DNA of 6,050 bases from Gammaproteobacteria bacterium. Its GTDB lineage: Bacteria; Pseudomonadota; Gammaproteobacteria; Methylococcales; Methylomonadaceae. The notes beneath the pieces are model-generated. The model searched no databases. It was given only the letters and a program-made list of their open reading frames with translations, and was not told where the DNA came from. The stretch covers positions 1 through 6,050 of the forward strand of contig JAJRWJ010000454.1 of the NCBI GenBank assembly GCA_024276805.1, given 5' to 3'. Both the position numbers and the translations under genes were made by a program. Below are positions 1 through 4,958 of this stretch, piece after piece. Within the stretch, counting starts at the first letter, position 1. Each line of letters begins with the position of its first letter.

Positions 1-219
1 CCTTGTCGCGCTGATATCAGTCAGCCATTGCTGAACCTGCACCACAGCCAGTTTCAGGTCGTGCGCCTTGTCTAGTATCGGCACTTCCACATCAATAAAA
101 TTGCGGGATATTTTGCTGATGTCCTTCATTTCACTGTATAGCAACCCGATTTCAGATCCCAGGACCAATAAACAGCCAATTCCCAATCCGAGAATCGTCG
201 TCTTGATGCTTAATTTCAT
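1..219 (-). CDS. Membrane sensor, probable methyl-accepting chemotaxis protein (N-terminal part)
   Basis: Reading leftward from the ATG at 219-217, 73 codons stay open to the window edge, so the C-terminal part is missing. The protein begins MKLSIKTTILGLGIG and has one hydrophobic segment at about residues 7-27, which fits an uncleaved signal anchor. A predicted periplasmic helical stretch follows, including DKAHDLKLAVVQVQQWL and then TDISATR. That helical pattern is typical of ligand-binding regions of chemoreceptors and of some hemerythrin-linked sensors. The signalling domain that would settle the family lies outside the window, so a histidine kinase or GGDEF sensor is possible. The ribosome site is weak: a run of G lies about 10 bases before the ATG. 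I could not identify a promoter with confidence. The ATG overlaps the TGA of a doubtful upstream reading frame by four bases. Confidence 0.7.
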   Translation of the reverse strand, partial: MKLSIKTTILGLGIGCLLVLGSEIGLLYSEMKDISKISRNFIDVEVPILDKAHDLKLAVVQVQQWLTDISATR

Positions 220-660
220 ACCACTTTGCCCCCGGTATATGGTTCACTAAGAAATTCAAAAGATATTGCGCAAACAAAATCAATAAACCTATACAAGTGA
301 CGGTTATTCCGCAATTTCAACAATGGGCAATCGTGCTGCTCATACCATTGTTGATTCCTACGGCGATTGCTGAAAGTCGAAGAACTTGTGTGAACTATTT
401 TGCAATTCCATAATATATTTGAAGCGCTTTTGAAAAATATAGACGCTTTGACAGACATTACCAGAAGTGAAATCTTTATTGCCCAAAAAGGGCTAAGGGT
501 GACACTGGATTTTTTGTGCGCAAAACAAGCGTACATCAAGTCCATTAGTGTTTAAGATTTTGTATAGATTTGCGGTTCCGTGTGACGGCACCGTAACATC
601 CGCAGCCCATTAGCTACCTTCCATAAGAACAATCAACAATACAATAGTTATCGGTAAAAT
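220..660. other. AT-rich region without a convincing gene
   Basis: This stretch separates the chemoreceptor start from the GGDEF-EAL remnant. It is richer in A+T than its neighbours. A minus-strand frame of 109 codons (545-216) spans most of it, but its product (rich in Ser, Phe, Asn and Arg, no recognisable domain, no good ribosome site) does not look like a real protein. On the plus strand, codons from about 394 to 558 read as a helical, plausibly coding segment (FEALLKNIDALTDITRSE) in the same frame as the GGDEF remnant downstream. They may be decayed upstream sequence of that gene. A perfect inverted repeat sits at 317-354. No tRNA or terminator with a T-run was seen. Confidence 0.5.
317..354. 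repeat. Perfect 10-bp inverted repeat
   Basis: The arms TCAACAATGG (317-326) and CCATTGTTGA (345-354) are exact reverse complements with 18 bases between them. No T-run follows on either strand, so it is not a standard intrinsic terminator. It lies about 100 bases upstream of the chemoreceptor start. An operator, or the end of a lost mobile element, are both possible; neither is shown by the sequence. Confidence 0.6.
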
Positions 661-1190
661 CTTGAATCAAAGTTGGAACTGTCCAATTGCCTGTTGTTTT
701 TCGACCGCCTTGAACAGGCATTGTATAAAGCGCAGCGGGACGACTTACAACTCACATTGTTTTACATCGATCTGGATTAGTTCAAATAGGTAAATGACAG
801 TTATGGCCGCGTCGTCGGTGACAAGATTTTGCAGGCAGCGGCGCAATGAATTCAGAAAGTGCTGCGCAAGGAAGATACCGTGGCGCGTCTGGGAGGCGAT
901 GAATTTTCACTGATCATAGAATCGATTCAGGAGAGTAGCGATGCAGCTTCGGTGTTGACAAAATTGATCACAGCCTTTCAGGAACCCATGGATATTGCCA
1001 ATCAGGAATTCACCCTATGCCGGTAGATGAAAAGAGTGGCGCCAGCAAAGGTCACACAGCGCACAGAATGGCTGTCAATCTGTGCGTCATTGCCGAAGGC
1101 ATAGAGACCAGGCAACAACTGAATTTTTTGTGCGACCATGGCTGTCATGAGGTACAAGGTTTTTTCCTCAGCCGACCTCCAGCCTCAATT
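661..1190 (+). pseudogene. Decayed GGDEF-EAL cyclic-di-GMP signalling gene
   Basis: The frame starting at 661 reads as a GGDEF (diguanylate cyclase) domain. LSNCLLFFDRLEQAL matches the usual LPNRLLFxxRLxxAL start, FYIDLD-stop-FK-stop-VND matches the metal-binding IDLDxFKxVND block, and RLGGDEF (886-906) is the active-site loop, still intact. In-frame stops occur at 778-780, 787-789, 847-849 and 1024-1026. After about 1016 the match moves to another frame and jumps to the last part of an EAL (phosphodiesterase) domain: CVIAEGIETRQQLNFLC at about 1083-1133, then EVQGFFLSRP to about 1178. The end of GGDEF and roughly the first 190 residues of EAL, including the EAL signature, are absent. The gene is therefore broken by substitutions, a frame change and a large internal deletion, and cannot make an active enzyme. 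It was probably a membrane or cytoplasmic cyclic-di-GMP regulator; its start is not recognisable. Confidence 0.88.
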
Positions 1191-2837
1191 TTTCCTGTCA
1201 TCGACTGTCATCAGCCGCGCCGCCAACCTGTTGTCCGAGAATTTTGTCAAGGCCTCGCCGGTTTGCCGGCATTTTCCGCCCCGCCTTTGATAATCCCTGC
1301 TGAAATCATCGATAAATTTCATGACGGAATGGTCGATGAGATAACCATCGGAGAAATCGATGATGATGGTCTTGCCCGGTTCGAGTTTCATCAGTGCGTT
1401 TCTGAGTGGCAAAAAATTTGAGAACAGCGCCGATCCCCACAACTTGACGACGATGGTTTCAGAATCTGGACGCTGGATTCTGAAATATATCTTGAAGATA
1501 TTGCTGGGCCAGACGCCTCGCATGTATTCAATGGCGAGTTTGGCGGCAATGCCCAGCGCCACGCCGATCAGCAGATCCGTTGCCAGTACACCGATAATGG
1601 TAATGACGAACAACGCCAGTTGATCGACGCCGATATCAAGCACTTCCTTGAAGTGCCTGGGTGCAGCGAGCTGATAACCGGTATACACCAACAGTGCGGC
1701 CAGTGTTGCCAGAGGGATACTGTGTACGAGGTGTGGGAACAAAAGTACAAAAAACAGGAAAATCAGTCCATGAAAGAAATTGGCCCAGCCGGTTTTCGCA
1801 CCGTTTTCGATATTGGCGGAGCTGCGTACTATTTCCGCGATCATGGGCAGCCCGCCGAGCAATCCCGAAAGTACATTGCCCGCACCAACCGCAAGCAAAT
1901 CACGATCCAGATCGGAAACGCGATGATACGGATCGAGTTTATCGACGGCCACAGTGCTCAGCAGGGATTCGAGGCTGCCGACCAGACAGATGCTGATGAC
2001 GGCGCCCCAGAATGCCAGCGTCATGAATTTGGAAAAATCCGGAAAATAGAAAAAAGAAGCTATTTCATCGGGAATGTCGACTAAAAATTCCGGCGCAATC
2101 AGGTGCTTGTGGCTGTCCAGATAAGCCTGGTCCAACAGGAAAAGGTGAATATGCTCATGTTGAATGCCAAAATACTGTCCCAGGCCCATCCCTGTAACCA
2201 GGACGACCAGCGGCGCCGGTATTTTCTTCAGTGTCGGCTGTTTCAGGAAAGGCCAGAGAATCAAAATAGCCAGGCCACTGATGCCGATAAAGGCTACTCC
2301 GGATGTCGGATTCAGAATGCTGTGCGGAATCTGCCCGATGGTGGCAAAGATGCTGCCAAATTCCGTGTTCACACCCAGCATGATATGGCTTTGTTTGGCC
2401 ATGATGATGATGCCGATTGCGGCCAGCATACCGTGTACCACCGAGGTGGGAAACAATGCTCCCAGCTGCCCCGCCCGATACAGCCCGAGAATTATTTGCA
2501 GTACACTGGCGACCACGATGGCCGCCAGGGTATAGCGATAGCCGGCCATGGCATCGCCGTCACCCAGTGTCTGCACGGCATTGAACAGAACCACGATCAA
2601 TCCGGCTGCCGGACCGACAATGGTCAGCTGCGACCCATTAAAGCGCGACACCAGAAGCCCGCCGATGACAGCTGGAATGATACCCGCCGAGGAAGGAAAT
2701 CCGGAGGCAATGGCAATTCCCAGACATAATGGCAATGCCAGCAGAAAAACAAAAAAACCGGATTGCAAATCCTGGCGCCAGTGTTGCTTTAATCCGGCTA
2801 ATCCTGTTTCGGGTGCTCTCTGAGTGAGATCATTCAT
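1185..2837 (-). CDS. SulP-family inorganic anion transporter with C-terminal STAS domain
   Basis: The 550-residue product is a multi-pass inner-membrane protein of the SulP (SLC26-like) family, which move sulfate, bicarbonate or similar anions. Family signs include FLLALPLCLGIAIASG in the first membrane segment (about 31-46), the GPAAG turn at 75-79, GSLESLLSTVAVDKLD at 287-302, and GGLPMIAEIVRSSAN at 328-342. A cytoplasmic STAS domain occupies about 457-543, with IIIDFSDGYLIDHSVMKF as its core. I chose the ATG at 2837 because GGAAAA precedes it at a usable distance. A TTG 11 codons upstream is open but unlikely. Close relatives of this type are often annotated as sulfate permeases, though several proteobacterial ones are thought to carry bicarbonate; the substrate cannot be read from the sequence, and no carbonic anhydrase gene is adjacent. 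The gene stands alone, and its last codons meet the tail of the GGDEF-EAL remnant on the other strand. Confidence 0.93.
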   Translation of the reverse strand: MNDLTQRAPETGLAGLKQHWRQDLQSGFFVFLLALPLCLGIAIASGFPSSAGIIPAVIGGLLVSRFNGSQLTIVGPAAGLIVVLFNAVQTLGDGDAMAGYRYTLAAIVVASVLQIILGLYRAGQLGALFPTSVVHGMLAAIGIIIMAKQSHIMLGVNTEFGSIFATIGQIPHSILNPTSGVAFIGISGLAILILWPFLKQPTLKKIPAPLVVLVTGMGLGQYFGIQHEHIHLFLLDQAYLDSHKHLIAPEFLVDIPDEIASFFYFPDFSKFMTLAFWGAVISICLVGSLESLLSTVAVDKLDPYHRVSDLDRDLLAVGAGNVLSGLLGGLPMIAEIVRSSANIENGAKTGWANFFHGLIFLFFVLLFPHLVHSIPLATLAALLVYTGYQLAAPRHFKEVLDIGVDQLALFVITIIGVLATDLLIGVALGIAAKLAIEYMRGVWPSNIFKIYFRIQRPDSETIVVKLWGSALFSNFLPLRNALMKLEPGKTIIIDFSDGYLIDHSVMKFIDDFSRDYQRRGGKCRQTGEALTKFSDNRLAARLMTVDDRKN

Positions 2838-3144
2838 TAGGTGTTTTCCATGTGTATATTCAGGCGCCAAAGAGGATCGCAGCAGTCCAGGCAGTGCAAT
2901 TGCCCCAAGGCGCAGCGATTTTCTTATGCTGCGAGCAAGCCTGCGGAATGCGTAAGTCTGTACTATGTATAAATCTATCGATGTGCAAACGCGCTTGCGT
3001 CACATCTGTCTAAAGAACTTTCATTCAGGAATTGTATGTTTTCTTCTGATTACCGCGCCATAATCTGGGTCTCGTTCTGATTATATTTATCAGGTACGGG
3101 CGCCGATTCCGGCGAACAAAAGACGCTACAATTCCAACGCCCTG
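2838..3144. other. Intergenic region upstream of the SulP gene
   Basis: The region lies between the DedA gene stop and the SulP gene start, both on the minus strand, so it should hold the SulP promoter and any DedA terminator. It has two small hairpins: CGCCG-ATTC-CGGCG near 3100-3115 and CTGAT/ATCAG around the candidate -10 near 3077-3092. Neither is followed by a T-run, so I do not call a terminator. A near-palindrome GCAAACGCGCTTGC lies near 2986-2999. No gene was recognised on either strand. Confidence 0.5.
3080..3085 (-). promoter_or_regulatory. Possible -10 element for the SulP gene
   Basis: On the minus strand these bases read TATAAT, a perfect sigma-70 -10 hexamer. No good -35 hexamer is found 16-18 bases upstream. 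The hexamer also sits in a small hairpin and would give a long leader of about 235 bases. It is offered as a weak candidate only. Confidence 0.25.
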
Positions 3145-3744
3145 TCAACCGCTGGATTTGTTGAGCGCCTTTTTTCTCAGAAAATAGCCTGCCAGAACAA
3201 TGGCGGCAGTGGAGAAGACGATGATATTGCCCTCTTTGACAAAATCGATCACCGAACTGCCGTAATGGTAGTAAAGGGTGAAAAAAGTAATCGTGGAAAT
3301 GGTGCAGGCCAGCAGATCGGCCAGGGCAAATTTCAAAAAATGCATCTGTCCCAGGCCGGCGGTTAGAAACAGGGCGTTTCTGACGCCGAAGGGGATAAAG
3401 CGGCCGATCAGCAATGTGACGATGCCGTAATGCTCGTAAAAATTGTGTATCTTCTGGATGCGCTCGGGCGGCACCATATTGGCGAAGAACCTGATTTCAA
3501 ACAATTTCGGCCCCAGAAAGCGCCCCAGACTGTAACAGATCAAATCGGACAGGTAGGCTCCCATATAGACGCCAATGAACAAGTGCGGCAGGTAATCCTG
3601 ATTACTGCTGGCCAGGATGGCGTAAATAAACAACATGGCGTCTTCTGAAACGGGAATATTCAATCCGGCCAGGAGCAGTGCGCCAAAAATAATGTACGGC
3701 GCATACTGAACGTTTGCCTGGATAATTTGTATGAGTTCTTCCAT
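3145..3744 (-). CDS. DedA-family (SNARE-associated/VTT) inner-membrane protein
   Basis: The 199-residue product is a polytopic membrane protein of the DedA family. Members support membrane homeostasis, and some are linked to flipping of undecaprenyl phosphate or phospholipids and to proton-motive-force maintenance. Visible family signs are LLLAGLNIPVSEDAML (about 23-38) with the acidic pair E34-D35, and GAYLSDLICYSLGRFLG at 62-78. The signature GRFIPFGVRNALFLTAGL at 114-131 includes R115 and R122, likely the paired functional arginines. The C-terminus ends in a hydrophobic helix and the basic tail LRKKALNKSSG. I chose the ATG at 3744: AGGT lies about eight bases upstream and the domain begins right there. 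The open frame continues 57 codons further up, but that part looks non-coding. A GTG directly before the ATG is an alternative start. The gene has no close operon partner, so context gives no hint of its substrate. Confidence 0.92.
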   Translation of the reverse strand: MEELIQIIQANVQYAPYIIFGALLLAGLNIPVSEDAMLFIYAILASSNQDYLPHLFIGVYMGAYLSDLICYSLGRFLGPKLFEIRFFANMVPPERIQKIHNFYEHYGIVTLLIGRFIPFGVRNALFLTAGLGQMHFLKFALADLLACTISTITFFTLYYHYGSSVIDFVKEGNIIVFSTAAIVLAGYFLRKKALNKSSG

Positions 3745-3982
3745 CACTAAACCTGATTGCTTATAAAGGGAGTTCCTGTCGCTCCTAACACTCCTGGCCG
3801 GAAATGTCACAGCCTGAATAGCGGGTCCATATGGCGCACCGCTATGCCATGGCGGCAGGCGGTATTGAAGTATAAACGATCGACTATGCCGTGCTCCAGG
3901 AAAAAGCCTGCTCATCCGGGGTGGTAATGACGAAACCCAGGGCGCTCAGAAACCGGCTGTCTTCTGTTGTGGCGAGATATCA

Positions 3983-4005
3983 TGAGCCGGCCGGAAGGCC
4001 GGTCA
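3983..4005. repeat. GC-rich hairpin with GGAA tetraloop
   Basis: CCGGCC (3987-3992) pairs with GGCCGG (3997-4002) around the loop GGAA, a GNRA-type loop on the plus strand. TGA/TCA extends the stem after one bulged G. No T-run follows on either strand, so it is not a normal intrinsic terminator. It could be a REP-like unit or part of an RNA; other copies in the genome would decide. Confidence 0.55.
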
Positions 4006-4040
4006 GGCGTGCTGATCCGGTTGTGGGGGGGAACCAGTGC

Positions 4041-4064
4041 GACCACAGCATGACAGCCGTGGTC
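4041..4064. repeat. Inverted repeat GACCAC/GTGGTC
   Basis: GACCAC (4041-4046) and GTGGTC (4059-4064) are exact reverse complements. After one mismatch, GC/GC adds two more pairs, leaving a six-base loop. It lies just left of the outer copy of the rpmBG-flanking repeats. Its role is unknown. Confidence 0.5.
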
Positions 4065-4069
4065 AAACG

Positions 4070-4233
4070 GGCGCATATCCTCTCCGCACATCACAGTAGC
4101 GCCTATTGAGCCATTTTTTGCCGATGGCCGCGTTGAAGAACCTTGCTGTAGAATGGCTGCAGCGGCGGTTTTTCACCTTGCCCTCGATAAAAACGACACG
4201 CCGAAATGAAAATATTCACATGCGGAGAGTATA
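4070..4233. repeat. Inverted repeat pair downstream of rpmG (core TGCGGAGAGTATA)
   Basis: The left arm at 4076-4088 (TATCCTCTCCGCA) and the right arm at 4221-4233 (TGCGGAGAGTATA) are reverse complements with one mismatch, 132 bases apart. The same core occurs twice more upstream of rpmB (4680-4692 and 4716-4728). The right arm is an exact match, in inverted form, to the 4680-4693 copy over 14 bases. The left arm with its flanks (4070-4093) matches the 4711-4734 copy at 21 of 24 positions, inverted. The arms could be ends of a small non-autonomous element, protein-binding sites, or RNA structure at the 3' end of the rpmB-rpmG transcript. Confidence 0.6.
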
Positions 4234-4254
4234 AACAAAGCGAAATAGCCGGGC

Positions 4255-4410
4255 TTATTTGATTTTCGCTTCTTTATAGATGACATGTTTGCGAACCACG
4301 GGATCGAATTTCTTGATTTCCATTTTTTCCGGCATGGTCCGCTTATTTTTGTCAGTGGTGTAGAAATGGCCGGTACCGGCACTGGAAACCAGTTTGATTT
4401 TATCGCGCAT
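4255..4410 (-). CDS. rpmG: 50S ribosomal protein L33
   Basis: The 51-residue product reads MRDKIKLVSSAGTGHFYT, then TDKNKRTMPEKMEIKKFDP, and ends VVRKHVIYKEAKIK, an unmistakable match to bacterial L33, a small protein of the large ribosomal subunit near the E site. It is of the cysteine-free type, without the two CxxC zinc-binding pairs of some paralogues. It is about four residues shorter at the N-terminus than the Escherichia coli protein (55 residues). The start is well supported by AAGGAG seven bases before the ATG. The gene follows rpmB by 12 bases, and its ribosome site overlaps the rpmB stop codon (TAAGGAG), so the two are surely co-transcribed. No intrinsic terminator with a T-run is visible after the stop. 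Confidence 0.97.
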   Translation of the reverse strand: MRDKIKLVSSAGTGHFYTTDKNKRTMPEKMEIKKFDPVVRKHVIYKEAKIK

Positions 4411-4422
4411 ATCTTTTACTCC

Positions 4423-4659
4423 TTATATTTTTTCGCCACGTTTACGAATATCCGCCAAAACGGCATCGATACCGTTTTTATCGATGATTCGCATGCCTTT
4501 GCTGGAAACCCTCAGCCGTACCCAGCGATTTTCACTTTCCACCCAGAATTTATGCCGATGCAGGTTGGGCAGAAAACGCCTTTTGGTTTTGTTGTGAGCA
4601 TGGGATACGTTGTTGCCGGTGACCGGGCGCTTCCCTGTTACTTGACATACTTTCGACAT
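4423..4659 (-). CDS. rpmB: 50S ribosomal protein L28
   Basis: The 78-residue product begins MSKVCQVTGKRPVTGNNVSH and contains TKRRFLPNLHRHKFWVESE, VRLRVSSKGMRIIDKNGID and a final RKRGEKI. This is the full L28 sequence at the same length as in Escherichia coli. L28 is a basic protein of the large ribosomal subunit, needed in late assembly. The start is fixed by the conserved N-terminus and by AGAGGT seven bases before the ATG. It is the first gene of a two-gene operon with rpmG. The usual gammaproteobacterial neighbour radC is not next to it; gshB is divergent instead. The predicted leader of about 90 bases carries an imperfect 13-bp hairpin. Confidence 0.98.
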   Translation of the reverse strand: MSKVCQVTGKRPVTGNNVSHAHNKTKRRFLPNLHRHKFWVESENRWVRLRVSSKGMRIIDKNGIDAVLADIRKRGEKI

Positions 4660-4677
4660 GATTGACCTCTGAAGTTA

Positions 4678-4734
4678 TGTATACTCTCCGCATATTGGGA
4701 TGCAAAAAATTGATGTGCGGCGAGTATATGTGCC
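4678..4734. repeat. Inverted repeat / hairpin in the rpmB leader (core TGCGGAGAGTATA)
   Basis: Arms at 4680-4692 (TATACTCTCCGCA) and 4716-4728 (TGCGGCGAGTATA) pair at 12 of 13 positions around a 23-base loop. In the rpmB transcript the hairpin would sit about 20-70 bases before the start codon, just above the ribosome site. Both arms have further copies downstream of rpmG. No known ribosomal-protein leader motif was recognised, so autoregulation is only a possibility. Confidence 0.65.
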
Positions 4735-4757
4735 ATGATTGCAAAAATTAGCCGATC

Positions 4758-4786
4758 TTTATACCAGATTAACGCCATCAGGTAAA
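4758..4786 (-). promoter_or_regulatory. Sigma-70 promoter for rpmB-rpmG, extended -10
   Basis: On the minus strand, TTTACC (4786-4781) serves as the -35 element and TATAAA (4763-4758) as the -10, separated by exactly 17 bases. The -10 is preceded by TGG, giving an extended -10 (TGnTATAAA). Transcription would start near 4751, leaving a leader of about 92 bases before the rpmB ATG. Hexamer match and spacing are good, and a strong promoter suits a ribosomal operon. Confidence 0.7.
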
Positions 4787-4877
4787 CAGAAAGGTACAAT
4801 TATCGTCACGAGTCATCTGTCACACCCGAGCGCAGACAATGAATATCCTGTCGCCCGGCAAAAAACAATACGCTCAG

Positions 4878-4907
4878 CTGACAGCATTGCCTGGCTATTG
4901 ATATGAT
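4878..4907 (+). promoter_or_regulatory. Sigma-70 promoter for gshB
   Basis: CTGACA (4878-4883) matches the -35 consensus at five of six positions. TATGAT (4902-4907) matches the -10 at five of six, with an 18-base spacer. TGA directly before the -10 gives an extended -10. The start point would be near 4914, about 45 bases before the gshB start codon. It diverges from the rpmB promoter, with about 90 bases between the two -35 elements. Confidence 0.6.
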
Positions 4908-4958
4908 GCTCTGTTTCGACATTCCACCAGATTCCAGACTCATTTTTAGGCACATTCA

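Larger units (their letters stand above)
3745..4254. other. Gene-free stretch with several hairpins
   Basis: About 510 bases separate rpmG from the DedA gene. Frames of 60-72 codons exist on both strands but show no domain, no good ribosome site and no match I recognise. The stretch is unusually rich in short dyads: 3983-4005, 4041-4064, a GCTGTAG/CTGCAGC stem near 4144-4162, and two arms of the TGCGGAGAGTATA repeat family. It also has a run of seven G at 4025-4031. It should contain the end of the rpmB-rpmG transcript and the DedA promoter. A small RNA, a decayed gene or repeat insertions could explain it; none can be demonstrated. Confidence 0.5.

Noticed and set aside
1017..1421. A 134-codon plus-strand frame that could be called a small gene
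   Set aside because: Its first half is only the tail of a broken EAL domain, and its second half is antisense to the SulP STAS region. It has no start context of its own.
1620..2729. Several plus-strand frames of 90-210 codons within the SulP gene
   Set aside because: They are antisense to a clear SulP coding sequence, have no domain, and show the Gln/Arg/His-rich composition typical of shadow frames.
3098..3120. CGCCG-ATTC-CGGCG hairpin as the terminator of the DedA gene
   Set aside because: The stem is only five pairs and no T-run follows it in the direction of transcription.
3912..4109. Overlapping frames of 60-72 codons on both strands in the gap between rpmG and the DedA gene
   Set aside because: No ribosome site, no recognisable protein and low-complexity basic composition; they also run through the hairpins and the G run.
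4144..4174. GCTGTAG/CTGCAGC stem followed by TTTTT on the plus strand, as an intrinsic terminator
   Set aside because: The T-run is five bases away from the stem, the stem has a G-T pair, and no plus-strand gene ends there to need it.
4245..4262. AAATAAGCCCGGCTATTT dyad at the rpmG stop as a terminator
   Set aside because: The symmetric centre leaves almost no loop, and there is no T-run after it on the minus strand.
4070..4734. The repeats around rpmBG as a CRISPR array
   Set aside because: Only four short copies in alternating orientation, with unequal spacing and two genes between them; CRISPR repeats are direct, longer and evenly spaced.
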